From contig BSYQ01000002.1 in assembly GCA_030272585.1 (NCBI GenBank), forward strand, positions 8,556,001-8,620,000: a stretch of 64,000 nt of DNA, given 5' to 3'. This stretch comes from Bryopsis sp. KO-2023 (lineage: Eukaryota; Chlorophyta; Ulvophyceae; Bryopsidales; Bryopsidaceae). The translations under genes were made by a program, and so were the position numbers. The notes under the pieces are model-generated. The model was given only the letters and a program-made list of their open reading frames with translations. It was not told the DNA's origin and did not search any database. The stretch's first letter is position 1, and each line of letters starts with the position of its first letter. Below, piece by piece: positions 1 through 9,959 of this stretch.

Positions 1-3000
1 GACGACATCCGTATGATCCAGTTCGCGGACTTCTCCACCGAAGTCCACCACGACTACACACCACGAGCGATGGTTGTTTTCTCGATAACAAAGCATAAGG
101 TAAAAGAATAAAGAACCAAAGCATGATAAAAACAAGACAAAGAATTATTTATTATCATTCGTTATTTTATTTTATTTCTTACAAACATGTTTTTTCCAGG
201 GAAAAAAACATACCGACGGGCACAAGGACCATTTGGCCCTTGGTGTTCATCGGGATGTCTTTGTGTGTGGGTTGACTTCGTTGGCGCTGCTTATGGTTTG
301 GAGAGAACACGGCCTTCAGCTCCCGGGACCGGATGTTTTTGCTCCCGATCGAAGTTGGTATCACGAGCAGGTTTTTCAGGGTGCTCAACCGTCCCGTGAA
401 ATGGAGTATAATACGCACCTGGAGGGAATGAAGAAAGCGTTAGCAACTGCGGGGGTGACGACCTCGCACCCAACGCATTGCCCCCGAATCTCGGGGGCGA
501 ATGAATTGAGGCGAGCCGGGTGGGTTTTTCAACCTTTCACAATGAAAATTTTTTCACGAGCATTTTTTGCTGTTGTTCAAGTGTTGGATGCCTTTTTCGG
601 GAAAATTAAACACACTCTGGAAAATTAAACACACTCTGGAAAATTACACACACTCAGGAAAATTACACACACTCAGGAAAATTACACACTCAGGAAAATT
701 TTACACACTCAGGAAAATTTTACACACTCAGGAAAATTTTACATACCCAGAAAAATTTTAGAGTTGCACACAAACCTCTTTCGACAAGGGGAGCTCACCA
801 AAATCCTTGCGGATGAAGCCATTGCACGACCTCGTAGTCTGCCGCTCCCCTCTGATCTGAATGTCATCGTCTTCACCTGTCACGTTCGACAAAATGAAGA
901 CAAAAAAAATTCAGAGTGGTTGAATCATGACCAACAAAAGTTCTGCCGTTTTAGAGCAAGCAACGGAGTGGTCCGCAGCATGCTGATGCACACGAGGAAA
1001 GATGATGAAATCTCTTACCTTCACACCCCACCCCCAAAGGGGTTGTTTACCATGGTACGCACACACGAACACCGGAACTTGAACCCAGAATGAGGCCAAA
1101 TCCATCCTGTTTTTTCCTTGTCTCACACGAATGCACAAATTTTCACAGGCGGGGTTTCGAAACAATCATCACGACTTGTATCGTCTAGACATCAATCCGG
1201 AAGTCCACTTTCCGGAGATGACTGATGCGATATTCCCGCACCTGGAGACACAATTGGCCACAAAAAAAAGGGTAAGTCACATGACATCAAATGCTTGCAC
1301 AACGGTATAACGAAAACTGACCGGTGGAATTTTTCTATCACAGCAAAACCGATCATATGCGACAGCATTCAAGGATGTCTCTGGAGAAAAATACCTCGAG
1401 GCAAAGCTCTTTCTGCGGAGGGTCTTTTGGGCCGCGCTGCCACTTCTTCACGATCGGTACCCCGCCCATCAATTATTTCAGATTCCAGAATTGAGAATGT
1501 TTCAAAACACCTTTCTTCAGTGGAAAACAATGCAGCTGACTTACTTGAGGCAGATGCAAGATGAGAGTCCCTCCACCATCGATGAGAAGGCTGCCCAAGC
1601 ATATCAGGTTGCTCTCGCTGCTTTGTCAACACCAACCGAGATGACAGCTCCTTCGGCCCTTCAGACGAGAACGATGGCAGTTTCTGGCTCAGAATCTGCA
1701 TTACTGGAAGTCCAAAGCATTCCCACAGCTCCACCATCCACCCCATCAGCTGCCCAGGGATCGTTCCTTTGCAGATCGAGCACAACAAGTAATACATATG
1801 GCAGAGCTTTGAAGAAAACAAACAAGCAAGAAAGCAGCAAAATCTTAAAGCATGCAAACCGCTGACAGCAAACATGTTTACCACTTTCCCAATAATTTCT
1901 AGGCGTGCACGAGGCTCCTCAAGTTCCCAGATTGGCCGAGCGACAGCTCCACCCAGCTGCACACACAGGTAATGCCTTCAGCATCGCAAATGATTTGTTT
2001 ACACATCCTTTACATATTTCTGGATGTTGCATTCATTGAAACATCCGCGATTTTTTTTTTTTGCTGGCACTAGCTCCAACCCCAGGCACAGTCTTGAGCA
2101 TGCAACACTCCCTTCAACCAATCCAACAAGTGCCGAGCGGCTCAGTTCAGCAGGGTCACCCGTGCACCACCACTTTCCACCCATTCACCCCCATGGCCCC
2201 CAACCCCCAGCCCCCACCCCCGATGGCAGGGCCCCAGCTCTTGGGCATCCAGCACTCCCTCCAATCAGCCCAACAAGTGCGCGGCTCAGTTCAGCAGGGT
2301 CACCCCTCCACCACCACTTTCCACCCATTCACCCCCATGGCCCCCAACCCCCAGCCCCCACCCCCGATGGGAGGGCCCCAGCTCTTGGGCACCCAGCACT
2401 CCCTCCAACTAGCCCAACAAGTGCGCGGCTCAGTTCAGCAGGGTCACCCCTCCACCACCACTTTCCACCCATTCACCCCCATGGCCCCCAACCCCCAGCC
2501 CCCACCCCCGATGGCAGGGCCCCAGCTCTTGGGCACCCAGCACTCCCTCCAACCAGCCCAACAAGTGCGCGGCTCAGTTCAGCAGGGTCACCCCTCCACC
2601 ACCACTTTCCACCCATTCACCCCCATGGCCCCCAACCCCCAGCCCCCACCCCCGATGGCAGGGCCCCAGCTCTTGGGCACCCAGCACTCCCTCCAACCAG
2701 CCCATCAAGTGCCCATGAGACCGGCGACTTTTTCTCCTTCGCTCCTGGCCAGCCCACACGCAACCCTGCCAGGTGTGAACGCCGACTCAGTTCCAGTTCC
2801 AGTCCATCCATAGTGGTTTAATTTAAAGGTGGAAAAATGTGTGCGACTCGAACAGTTGTGCCAGTTTAAACAAAGATTTCAACACATTTCTCAGGCTGAG
2901 TGTACCTGCTCTGGATTGCCGTAGGGGTGACTCAGGGGAGGCCATCTGTCCACATGCCGACACCACCCGTCCCTCGCGCTCCCCAGGTGTATGGAGGCGT

Positions 3001-3572
3001 CGCCCTTCCACCTATCCGGCTTGTTTCTTCCGACCTGAAAAGCTTGAAAAGTAAGAAAGCGTCCACATTTTTTTTGAAAAGAAAGGAAGCGAATCACACG
3101 AAAACAAATATTCACCATATTCTTCCGTCATTCTTCAGCCTGCGATACCGCCGCATTGTGGGAGGAGTGGAAGCGTGGCGTTGCGCTCGGCCCCACCCAC
3201 CGGACATCCCCTTTGAAGGCGCTCTTCGCCTTGGACAACCCTTCCCTTTGGAGGTCCCCCGAGGAGACATCCACCACCCGCTCGTTCTTCTGCCGTCGCC
3301 ACAAGCTGTATCGCCACATGGAGGTCTTGAAGGGTCGTTTAGGAGAGGAGGGGATGTTGAGGGCGATGGAGGCTTGGCGTAGATCTCTTAAGCCTCCCAC
3401 TTATTCCAGGCTGCTCCGGGATCTTGATGCCAACCATATTCCCAACGTGTTAAGTTTTTTTTTTTGGCCACCTTTCCTCCTGTTTCAGAAAACACAGACG
3501 TACAGTCAGCACTGCAGGCACACTACTGATTGCATTCAAGACGGGATGATCAATTTAGCTGATGGTGAATGA
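1..3572 (+). CDS. Crypton-type tyrosine recombinase/transposase with GCR1-like C-terminal DNA-binding domain (5' end off window)
   Basis: Ten exons join in phase: 1-99, 200-519, 955-1054, 1149-1271, 1344-1788, 1903-1968, 2074-2772, 2925-3050, 3139-~3448 and ~3488-3572 (stop TGA). Exons 2-4 carry a tyrosine-recombinase fold as in Crypton DNA transposons: an Arg-rich start (HKDHLALGVHRDVFVCG), the H-x-x-R box (THCPR, then SGANELRRAG), then SYLHTPP with the candidate nucleophile Tyr, and MAGF. Exon 5 matches the helical segment that follows in Cryptons. Exon 7 encodes a Pro/Gln-rich linker of 48-residue tandem repeats. Exon 9 (ALWEEWKRG, WRSPEE, CRRHKLYRHME) resembles the GCR1_C DNA-binding domain. 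Known: Cryptons insert through a circular DNA intermediate. Inferred: a mobile or domesticated copy. The last intron could instead be retained, because the frame stays open. No terminal repeats were found. Confidence 0.72.
598..757 (+). repeat. Minisatellite in intron 2 of the Crypton gene
   Basis: About nine imperfect head-to-tail copies of a 16-19 base unit (GAAAATT(A)ACACACACTCAG-like). Early copies read CTCTGG, later ones CTCAGG with an expanded TTTT. The array lies inside the intron between exons 2 and 3 (520-954). Confidence 0.9.
2127..2710 (+). repeat. 144-bp coding tandem repeat (48-aa Pro/Gln-rich unit)
   Basis: Units begin at 2127, 2274, 2418 and 2562, with a partial fifth at 2706. 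Units 2-4 differ by only a few bases. Each unit is 48 codons, so copy number can change without a frameshift. The encoded unit includes HPSTTTFHPFTPMAPNP followed by a PPPP stretch. It lies wholly in exon 7 of the Crypton gene, between the recombinase and the GCR1-like domain. Confidence 0.93.
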
Positions 3573-3623
3573 GACTGATGTCAACCCCCAGATGTTGACT
3601 AGAAAACGGACAGATCTGCTCAC

Positions 3624-3820
3624 CAATATGCCACAGCGTTGTTGTCGTCCTGCCTCTCCTCGATCTGCTCGCCAATGGCTTGGATGATTCGATCAAATGT
3701 GGATGTCTTGTCGGCTTGGAACGATTTCCACTGTAGCCAAGCACGGATAATTACAACGGCTGCCACAGGGTTCCCCTTCTGGAAACCCATGTGATCGCTG
3801 AGACTCCGCAAGAGCTTCTC
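3624..3820 (-). pseudogene. Dilute-domain (class XI/V type) myosin tail exon, gene fragment
   Basis: Read on the minus strand, 3820 to 3624 encodes EKLLRSLSDHMGFQKGNPVAA followed by WLQWKSFQADKTSTFDRIIQAIG, and ends at AVAYW plus a GT donor (gtgagc) at 3623. This is the start of the dilute cargo-binding domain of plant and fungal type XI/V myosins, motors that move organelles on actin. Just upstream is a possible coiled-coil stretch (YREYKKKILDMKQRQMEG) in the same frame, but a TAA separates them with no obvious intron. No motor domain or following dilute exon was found, so this looks like a relic or an isolated exon. Its downstream direction runs into the Crypton gene on the opposite strand. 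Confidence 0.55.
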
Positions 3821-4906
3821 TTAGTCCAATTTTTGCTGCTCCCCCTCCATCTGTCGCTGCTTCATATCCAGAATTTTTTTTTTATATTCTCGATACTTCC
3901 CCCAGCTCTGGAAAATAGGCCATCCAAAAGACACTCTCAGCAAGCACACCAAAGAAACCCTCCACACACAAAGAATGATTGTAACTGATTGCATATCTCT
4001 TCACCGCGGTTTTGATCAGGTTTTGAAAGATAGAGCAAGATTTCCAGTAAACCATTCCTGCATTTGATGCTTTCAACATTCACCATGTCTCGAAAAGAAA
4101 AAGGACTAAAAAATTTAGTCAACAGAAACAAGCACTTCTCTGTCGACTGAGTTTTTCATTTCATGCTTGTACATGCAATGGAAACTGAGACCCCCACCTG
4201 GTGTCAGAATCATGCAAGTTGCGGCCGAGTGGTCAAGCCCTTCATTTTTAGCCAACAGAGTGGACGCCCCATCCAGCCCCAGGTCCATCTCCGGAAACAG
4301 TGTCCGAAATAACAGGCTTTTCGGTTTGCAAGGGCTCTCGTGACGTGCAGTCAACAGGTCTGAAAAACCAGAAGCCGCCTTTCAAAAAAGACTGTGGTCC
4401 GCAGAGGCAGACAGCAACCCGATCGTTTTCCCGGGAACCTTATCCAAGTTTTCGTTTTGAAAAACGAGTGTTGTGACGAAAACCATGTGGGCACCTTTCA
4501 CTTTTTGCAAGGGGTACATCCCTCCCCCAGAAACCACCTGAATCAAGCATTTTTCTTAACAGAAAGAACAATTGAATAGCAATATATAAGATTTCATGCA
4601 ACCTTTTGATTGGGTCGTCAAGACACCGTGTGGGGGGGGAATTTTACTTTTGCAGCGAATGCTAACGATGGATCTGTCGCTGAACTGGGTAAAAAACTTA
4701 TTTTTTTGATGTTCTACAGTTAAAACAACAGGAAGGCGTCTGGTGGGGTTCCCTTGAAGAAAAGAAGGTCAGAAAACACAGGCATTTGTTGTTTTTTTCC
4801 TTTCCAGATATCCCCAAAATAGAGTGTGCTTCCTGTTAATCCTTTTCTTTGCTTTTCCATTTTATTCGTTTTCAGCAAAAGGGATTGCCTCAGCCATGCA
4901 GATTAC
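3821..4906. other. No confident gene
   Basis: Contains poly-T and poly-G tracts and short ORFs on both strands. A minus-strand reading at 4115-4354 is open but unrecognised. Possibly intronic DNA of the minus-strand host gene(s) on either side. Confidence 0.4.
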
Positions 4907-5145
4907 CAGCAAATCCCCGAAGTTGTTTCCGATGGCCAGCAGATCCCCTCTATGACTGACTGCAAAACTGTTGACGGCTTCCGTGGCCACTTTCCTTTTG
5001 CATATCATTTTCGGTTTCCAGTTTTTCCCGACCGACCACTTGAACAAATAACCTCCATCCTTTCCGATGTTCACTGTGGTGTAAATCCGACAGGAGCCGC
5101 TGGCAGGATGAAACCTGACGTGTGCATAACGAGGAGCGCGAAGGC
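4907..5145 (-). CDS. SEC12/PREB-like WD-repeat exon (partial)
   Basis: An exon bounded by a polypyrimidine-rich acceptor (…ctccag, exon from 5145) and a GTAATC donor after 4907. It begins with two bases of a split codon and encodes 79 whole residues. Readable motifs are YAHVRFHPASG, YTTVNIGKDGGYLFKWS, VNSFAVSHRGDLLAIG and NNFGDLL. The pattern (hydrophobic strand, Gly-Gly-Tyr-x-x-Lys-Trp, then FAVS-x-x-GDLLAIG) resembles the central blades of SEC12/PREB, the ER-membrane exchange factor for Sar1 in COPII vesicle formation. Flanking exons could not be joined. A reading at 5935-6060 on the same strand (VFRFSQ, then KLETAHSRPRIQN) may be an upstream exon. It could be another WD protein or a relic. 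Confidence 0.42.
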
Positions 5146-6137
5146 CTGGAGGGAAAAAGAAAAAAAAAAAGGATAAAACACCCTGATTCATAGAAAGGGA
5201 AAATGGAAAAGACTAGCAAGTGCCCCCCCCCCCCTCCCCAAAAAAAAAAAGATGGAAAAAAAAAGTTTTGTTTTACTGGATGAGATGAACGAGAGAACGA
5301 TTCCCAGCCAACCACAGAAAAAGTTGATCAGCCTCGTGAATGCAGTGAATCTAGCGACTACATAGCAATCCAAGTCACACCATTGGCCGCCATGATATGA
5401 TCACATAGACCCTGAGAAGAAGAGGCAGGTTGGGCATAAAACGCAGATGGATTTGTTTGCAAAGTCATGCCAGAATATGGTAATTCACCCACATGCATAA
5501 AAAAATACTGTCCATACAATCGAAGTTCGAGATGATTGTCCTGAATCGACTATTCAAGTTATAATTTGAAACAACACGCACATCCGATTTCCAGCAAACA
5601 GTTGCCCCCCCCCATCATCGCGTTATACTCTGGATTTTGGATATACGGTTTGAAAAAGGCAGGCAAACTATATACTTTGCATCTGCCTCAGAATCGGAAT
5701 CCTAACTCATCAATCCACTGGACCCAAAGAAGGGTCCAGTCAGACGATATCAAGTTGTCTTCATCGGCTTTTAGCTGAGAGAGAGAGGGGTTCTAAATGA
5801 AAAAAAAAAACTTGGGTTGTTCCAGGGTCCTGTTAATTCATAAAAAAACAGAAGAAAGTTTGCTGGAGTCTTGTTCATTGAAAAAGAGGAAGAAAAGTTT
5901 CCAAACCTTCCCCTACCCATCGACCTTGTTTTCACCAGCAGGCTGTCCCCGTTGTACTCTGGCAAAGTGCGATGACGAGGGTTCTGTATTCTGGGTCTGG
6001 AGTGGGCGGTCTCGAGCTTCATCTCTTCGTTACTTCGGGCACAACGTTCTCCAACCTGGGAAAACCGGAACACGTCACTTTTCACACGAAAAAGAATAAA
6101 AGAGCGGCCCAGGGACCCGAAGTTCTTTTTTTTTTAA
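5146..6137. other. Probable intron/intergenic DNA with one candidate minus-strand exon
   Basis: Long homopolymers (poly-C then poly-A near 5225) and no clear gene. A minus-strand stretch at about 5935-6060 lies between a TTTCCCAG acceptor and a GTGAAAAC donor and stays open; it may belong to the WD gene at 4907-5145. Confidence 0.35.
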
Positions 6138-6698
6138 ATGTCTCAAAAAACAAACCACATCCCAATGGCCGAGCTCCGGGCCCGAGCTCGGCGCCAGGCG
6201 GGCGAACACGTCCCGATGGCCGAGCTCAGGGCCCGAGCTCGACGCCAGGCGGGCATACCTCAGACGATGGCGACGACGGGCGGAGGAAGCGGCTCTGCCA
6301 CCACCACGAGGGCGATCGAGCAGCAGGGCGCGGAGCAGCAGGGCGCGGCGAAGGGGGCGAAGGGGGCGAAGGGAGCGAAGGGAGCGAAGGGAGGGCGGAA
6401 GAGCGAAGGTGAGAGTCGTGGCGAGGGTTTTTTGGAAACCAGCGCCCGGAAAAAGAGTGAGTCGGACATCGCGACCGTTGCCAACGCCACGTGGGCCGTC
6501 GGGCTGGGAGATGTGGGGGGGGGGTGGGGGGGGGTTGGCGCTGCCAACGATGTGTTACGGCGTTGCGTGCGCGATGCGGATCTTGTAGTATCCATCTGGT
6601 CGTCACCTGTGAACCTCCCCCTCATTTCCTTGAAATTTCTAGCGTTGTATTCGATCGGGTGCAGAGGACATCTTCGGCATTGTCCTTGGGCCATCTAA
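6138..6698 (+). CDS. Hypothetical low-complexity protein (Ala/Gly/Lys/Arg repeats)
   Basis: An ATG ORF of 186 codons just after a poly-T tract. The N-terminal third has two copies of MAELRARARRQAG, then an Ala-Gly-Lys run (GAKGAKGAKGAK) and a Gly-rich stretch coded by long G runs. The C-terminal third has hydrophobic LPLISLKFLALYSIG. No known domain was seen. The DNA is simple-sequence rich and the opposite strand is open too, so this may not be a real gene. Confidence 0.25.
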   Translation: MSQKTNHIPMAELRARARRQAGEHVPMAELRARARRQAGIPQTMATTGGGSGSATTTRAIEQQGAEQQGAAKGAKGAKGAKGAKGGRKSEGESRGEGFLETSARKKSESDIATVANATWAVGLGDVGGGWGGVGAANDVLRRCVRDADLVVSIWSSPVNLPLISLKFLALYSIGCRGHLRHCPWAI

Positions 6699-6706
6699 GA
6701 ATCTTC

Positions 6707-7108
6707 TCAGCAGCGAATGAAATCGTCATATTGGTAAGCGCCGTCCCCAATTGGTTTTTTGTTCTCTGGTATTCGAACAAAAGCCAGCCCCTGTGTTTTC
6801 GGAGCAGCGTCACGGAGCTGGAGTAAACCTCCCACACTACCAGCGTCAAGGATGCCCTTGGGTACACCGCCAAACGCAACAGATGCCCCCAGGTCGATTG
6901 GCACCTCGATTGTCGTGAAAAACGTTCGCTTTCTCTGTTGGTGCACTCTTTGCGTCCCTTCTTTTATCCATACCAATGAGGACTTAAGATCAGGCTCGCC
7001 ATTCATGAAGCTTGCTCCTGCCACATAGCTCTTTGCATTTTGGGGCGCGATCGCCTGGCTGGCCGTTGAAGACGTCACAGAGGCATGTGCTGTGCAGAAA
7101 AACAGCAT
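6707..7108 (-). CDS. Hypothetical 133-aa ORF with secretory-like N-terminus
   Basis: ATG at 7108. The N-terminus MLFFCTAHASVTSSTASQA could be a short signal peptide. The body (KSYVAGASFMNGEPDLKSSLVWI, VPIDLGASVAFGG, GILDAGSVGGLLQLRD) has a beta-rich, globular composition unlike the simple-sequence surroundings. I do not recognise the family. It may be one exon, because the C-terminal tail after GDGAYQYDD is short and a splice could replace it. It faces the low-complexity ORF at 6138-6698 tail to tail. Confidence 0.3.
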   Translation of the reverse strand: MLFFCTAHASVTSSTASQAIAPQNAKSYVAGASFMNGEPDLKSSLVWIKEGTQRVHQQRKRTFFTTIEVPIDLGASVAFGGVPKGILDAGSVGGLLQLRDAAPKTQGLAFVRIPENKKPIGDGAYQYDDFIRC

Positions 7109-7272
7109 TCAATTCGATGTCAAATCTTATCACAAAAAAGCAACACAAAATGATCCTCCACCAGCCTCGTCCACGCGCGATTGTGTTGCAGCGCGTATTT
7201 TAGTTTGCGCAATGAAAGTCCCTCTTCTGATCTTTGGCGATGCGCTCACGACATTTTCTTCCCCCAGCGAAC

Positions 7273-7860
7273 ACCCTCTGATGTCGGTTTGGAGATCGAG
7301 ATTACAAGGGAAACATCAGGTCGTGCCAGCCGGGGTGCCAGTCAATCTTGGATCATCAAGACGGAGCGAGCGTTTCGTCGAAGTCAAAGAGTTTGAAAGA
7401 AAGACTGCAGACGCTGGGGCTGCTTCTGCAGGGATGGTGCTCTTTGTTGTGTGAAATTTCATTTTCAAAAAAAACAACAGAGTGTGGAGAGGAGGATTCG
7501 AACCCCCGCCGAATGGCAAATCTAGTCGCGACGATCCATCCGCTCTACGGACCCGGTCAGAATCTGTTCTCCACGATTTGTGCCGAAACCAATTCGATAT
7601 GTAACAAACATGCTCTTTCATGAGCTTCATGTAAATCCTGCGAGCGAGCCATCGATCAACCTTTGATCATCAAAAAAAAAAAACGGTGAAAAGGAGCCCT
7701 ATGTTTCAAGGGAAAAACAGAAAGGTTGAGAAAAAGGCCGCCGCCGCGAACTGGGTTTTGTCTTCCCTTCTCCACCAACTTGAGGTTGCTTTCAACTTGT
7801 TTGCTTCGAGAGAATCGGATGGGGTTTCCCCCCTGTTTTCTGGGTTTTCACAGCGTGCCA
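7273..7860. repeat. Interspersed repeat family R1, copy 1 (inverted copy at 31600-32185)
   Basis: About 590 bases match 32185-31600 in inverted orientation with scattered substitutions and small indels. Shared landmarks are CCTCTGATGTCGGTTT, TGCCAGCCGGGGTGCCA, the tRNA-like segment and GGCCGCCGCCGCGAACTGG. Both copies lack a long ORF, so this is probably a non-autonomous element or a segmental duplicate. Confidence 0.8.
7483..7574 (-). ncRNA. tRNA-like sequence A (copy 1)
   Basis: Read on the minus strand, a perfect 7-bp acceptor stem (GTGGAGA with TCTCCAC), a B-box T-loop (TTCGAAT) and a discriminator A enclose 60 bases that do not fold into normal D and anticodon arms. Here the T stem has two mismatches (GGGGG against CCTCC). 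The sister copy at 31879-31970 has a perfect T stem. Total 92 nt. It is either an intron-bearing or long-variable-arm tRNA, or a tRNA-derived repeat. Confidence 0.5.
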
Positions 7861-8079
7861 CGCAACACAACCAACTCTGTGCACCTCGTCCTCCACTCAT
7901 CAGAGTGTGCTGGAGGCCATCAGAACTGACGTTTGGTTTTCTCGCGTGTGCTTTAACTCCGCCCCAATGTCTGAAAACGACGTAACCTAAATCCATATTA
8001 TATAGTGTCGAGCAGGGTAGCGCCTGCTTATCACCCAAGCGGGGACTGTTGAGCGTGGATCGAGGGTGTGTGTCCCTGG

Positions 8080-8303
8080 CAGAGTTGTGCGCCGTTGCAA
8101 CGGCGCACAACTCTAGTGTGGTTGTGGATGGGTGTGGGTGGTTATTTCTGACTATGATATATGAGTGCTGGAGTGTAATTTAAAAAAAAATTATTTTTTT
8201 CGAAAGGAGAGTTGCGCTGAAGTCGTTTTTGCGACAACGACTTCGGCCGTTAACCGTTAACGGCCGTTGTCGTTGTCGAAAATACGACTTCCGCACAACT
8301 CTG
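8080..8303. mobile_element. hAT-type MITE, 224 bp, with 8-bp target duplication
   Basis: Ends are CAGAGTTGTGCG and its inverse (C)GCACAACTCTG. It is flanked by exact 8-base duplications GTCCCTGG at 8072-8079 and 8304-8311. The paralogous repeat at 39322-39329 has a single GTCCCTGG with no insert, an empty site. Inside are a perfect 34-base palindrome of the left end (8081-8114) and inverted GGCCGTTAAC/GTTAACGGCC motifs. No coding capacity. CAG ends and 8-bp duplications are typical of hAT elements. Confidence 0.92.
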
Positions 8304-8644
8304 GTCCCTGGTCCTGTGCTGAGCGTTGATGGTGCATCCTTTCCAAGAGGTGGGCCTGTTCTGGCGCCTTCTCTGAGGGGTCGGTGGTGGAATGAATGAA
8401 GTGCTAGGCAATGTGCCAGGCGGGAAACCGAGCAGCGATCACTGGTCGCTTGACTTTGTGGGGGGACAATGCACCAGAGCTGAGCACAGGATTCACCAGA
8501 GACAGACAGCCAGAGGGACCGCTCAATTTTCTTCTTTGTTTCACCACTTTTCGAATCATTCTGCGCCTCGTTTGCTTCTTGTTTTTCACCAGTACTTCAT
8601 TTATGTTCACAATCAAAAGACAAATTTGTTAGAGAATTACCGTG

Positions 8645-8729
8645 CCACAAGTGGCCGAGTGGTCCAAGGTGTCAAACTTAAGACCTGATGGAGATAGTGT
8701 CCGCGTGGGTTTGAACCCCACCTTGTGCA
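8645..8729 (+). tRNA. tRNA-Leu(TAA)-like, probably degenerate
   Basis: Type II layout: A box TGGCCGAGTGG, anticodon loop CTTAAGA (TAA), long variable arm, and T arm GTGGG-TTTGAAC-CCCAC. The acceptor stem CCACAAG/CTTGTGC has a C-C first pair, and the anticodon stem has two A-C mismatches. It lies in repeat R2. The sister copy is at 39654-39738. Probably a pseudogene. Confidence 0.6.
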
Positions 8730-9000
8730 ACGATATTTTACATCCATCAGCCTTTTTCCTCAATCGATACCTCCCTTTGTAGCGAACACATTTGTTTTGT
8801 TTTCAACAGAAACCCTCCTTCGTATAGTTTTCCTCACTTTAATCATTTTAAGATTTTGTTTGCTTGTTTTGGGGGCGCAGTCTTGCTGTTCTTTAGAAAT
8901 AATCTCACATGGTGGTATTTTGTTACCCCAAGGAGTCAATTCACAGGGGGTGCGAATTCGTGATTTTGGGGTTTTCTTTTTTGGGGGGGACTAAACCTGT

Positions 9001-9959
9001 TTTATCAGGAATATATGAGTTTCAGCCAGCTTTTTTTGTCCTAAGCCTTCTCGAGGCTCTTACCCCCCTATCCACGACTGCCATTACTGCGACAGTTGAA
9101 GAGCACATCCACATTGATTTTCTTTTGATCTTGTTGAAGAAAACAAGGAGGGGCCGCCTCAGTCCCCCCACAATTTAGAAAAGAGTGAATACAGGCTACA
9201 CCGAGACATTTCAAAGTCTCTTTTCGGGGGGCAAAGTTTCCAAAAAAACCTGGATCGCCAGAAACCCGTTTCTGACTTGGAACTGCAGAGCGTTTTACCG
9301 ATTCGCGTAGTGATCGAATCAAAAATTTACTCCTGATTGTTCGAATGAAAATTTTTATGACGTCATGTGACATCTTGTCTCCGTGAGGAAAAGATTTCAT
9401 TTTTTTTCATAGGTGAATTCGAAAGTGGTTTTCTAAATTCGAGCATCTTGTTTTTTCTGCGTCCTTCCAGATTGTGGAAAAAAGAGAACGGTGAGGCCCA
9501 CAATTCAACCCATTGAGTTCTTAATCGAAGAGACAGTATCCAAGGGCGAAAATGAGCGGCACAGTAATTGAGTGATCAACTCTGGTTGGTGAGACAATGC
9601 ATTGGTTGGCACTATCAAGTGTGTTTGGTGTCGGGCTGATTGAGACAAAACTCAATCACTTTAGAGGGAGGGCGGGGGTGACAAAAGTGTTGCAAAGGTT
9701 TGAAAAAGCATTACATTTTTTAAAAAATGAGTAGTAAATTTATGACTTGTGCTGAGTATTTAAGATTAAAGTAGCCCGACTACTTGTGTCTTCTCAAAAC
9801 ATAAAGACTTAAAATATATAAGAAAACCAAATTCCACGCGCTATATTCGGCTGATGGATAAGAAGCTAAGAGAATTTCAAAACGGTGCTTCTCTTTAGAG
9901 TTCCACCTCACAATCAATGGACACATTATAAAAGAAAATTATCTCCAACAAGATAATGC
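9001..9959. other. No gene seen
   Basis: Low-complexity and AT-rich DNA downstream of the minus-strand F-box gene. Short ORFs only. Confidence 0.5.

Larger units (their letters stand above)
7862..9000. repeat. Interspersed repeat family R2, copy 1 (direct copy at 39125-40040)
   Basis: Matches 39125-40040 in the same orientation over its whole length (landmarks CTCTGTGCACCTCGTCCTCC, GAGCAGGGTAGCGCCTG, the tRNA-Leu-like gene and TTTTGGGGGCGCAGTCTTGC). Copy 1 is interrupted by the MITE at 8080-8303, which copy 2 lacks. Confidence 0.85.

Noticed and set aside
607..757. Regularly spaced repeats considered as a CRISPR array
   Set aside because: Units are contiguous with no unique spacers, and the window is eukaryotic; it is a minisatellite.
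1369..1962. 197-codon minus-strand open frame
   Set aside because: Antisense to Crypton exon 5 and the following intron; no domain, and the plus-strand exons join in phase.
2024..2821. Alternative plus frame over the 144-base repeats
   Set aside because: A repeat with a unit divisible by three keeps every frame open. The frame chosen is the one that splices in phase with exons 6 and 8.
6525..6545. G-run as a regulatory quadruplex
   Set aside because: Could form one, but runs of this kind are common homopolymers here and nothing ties it to a gene.
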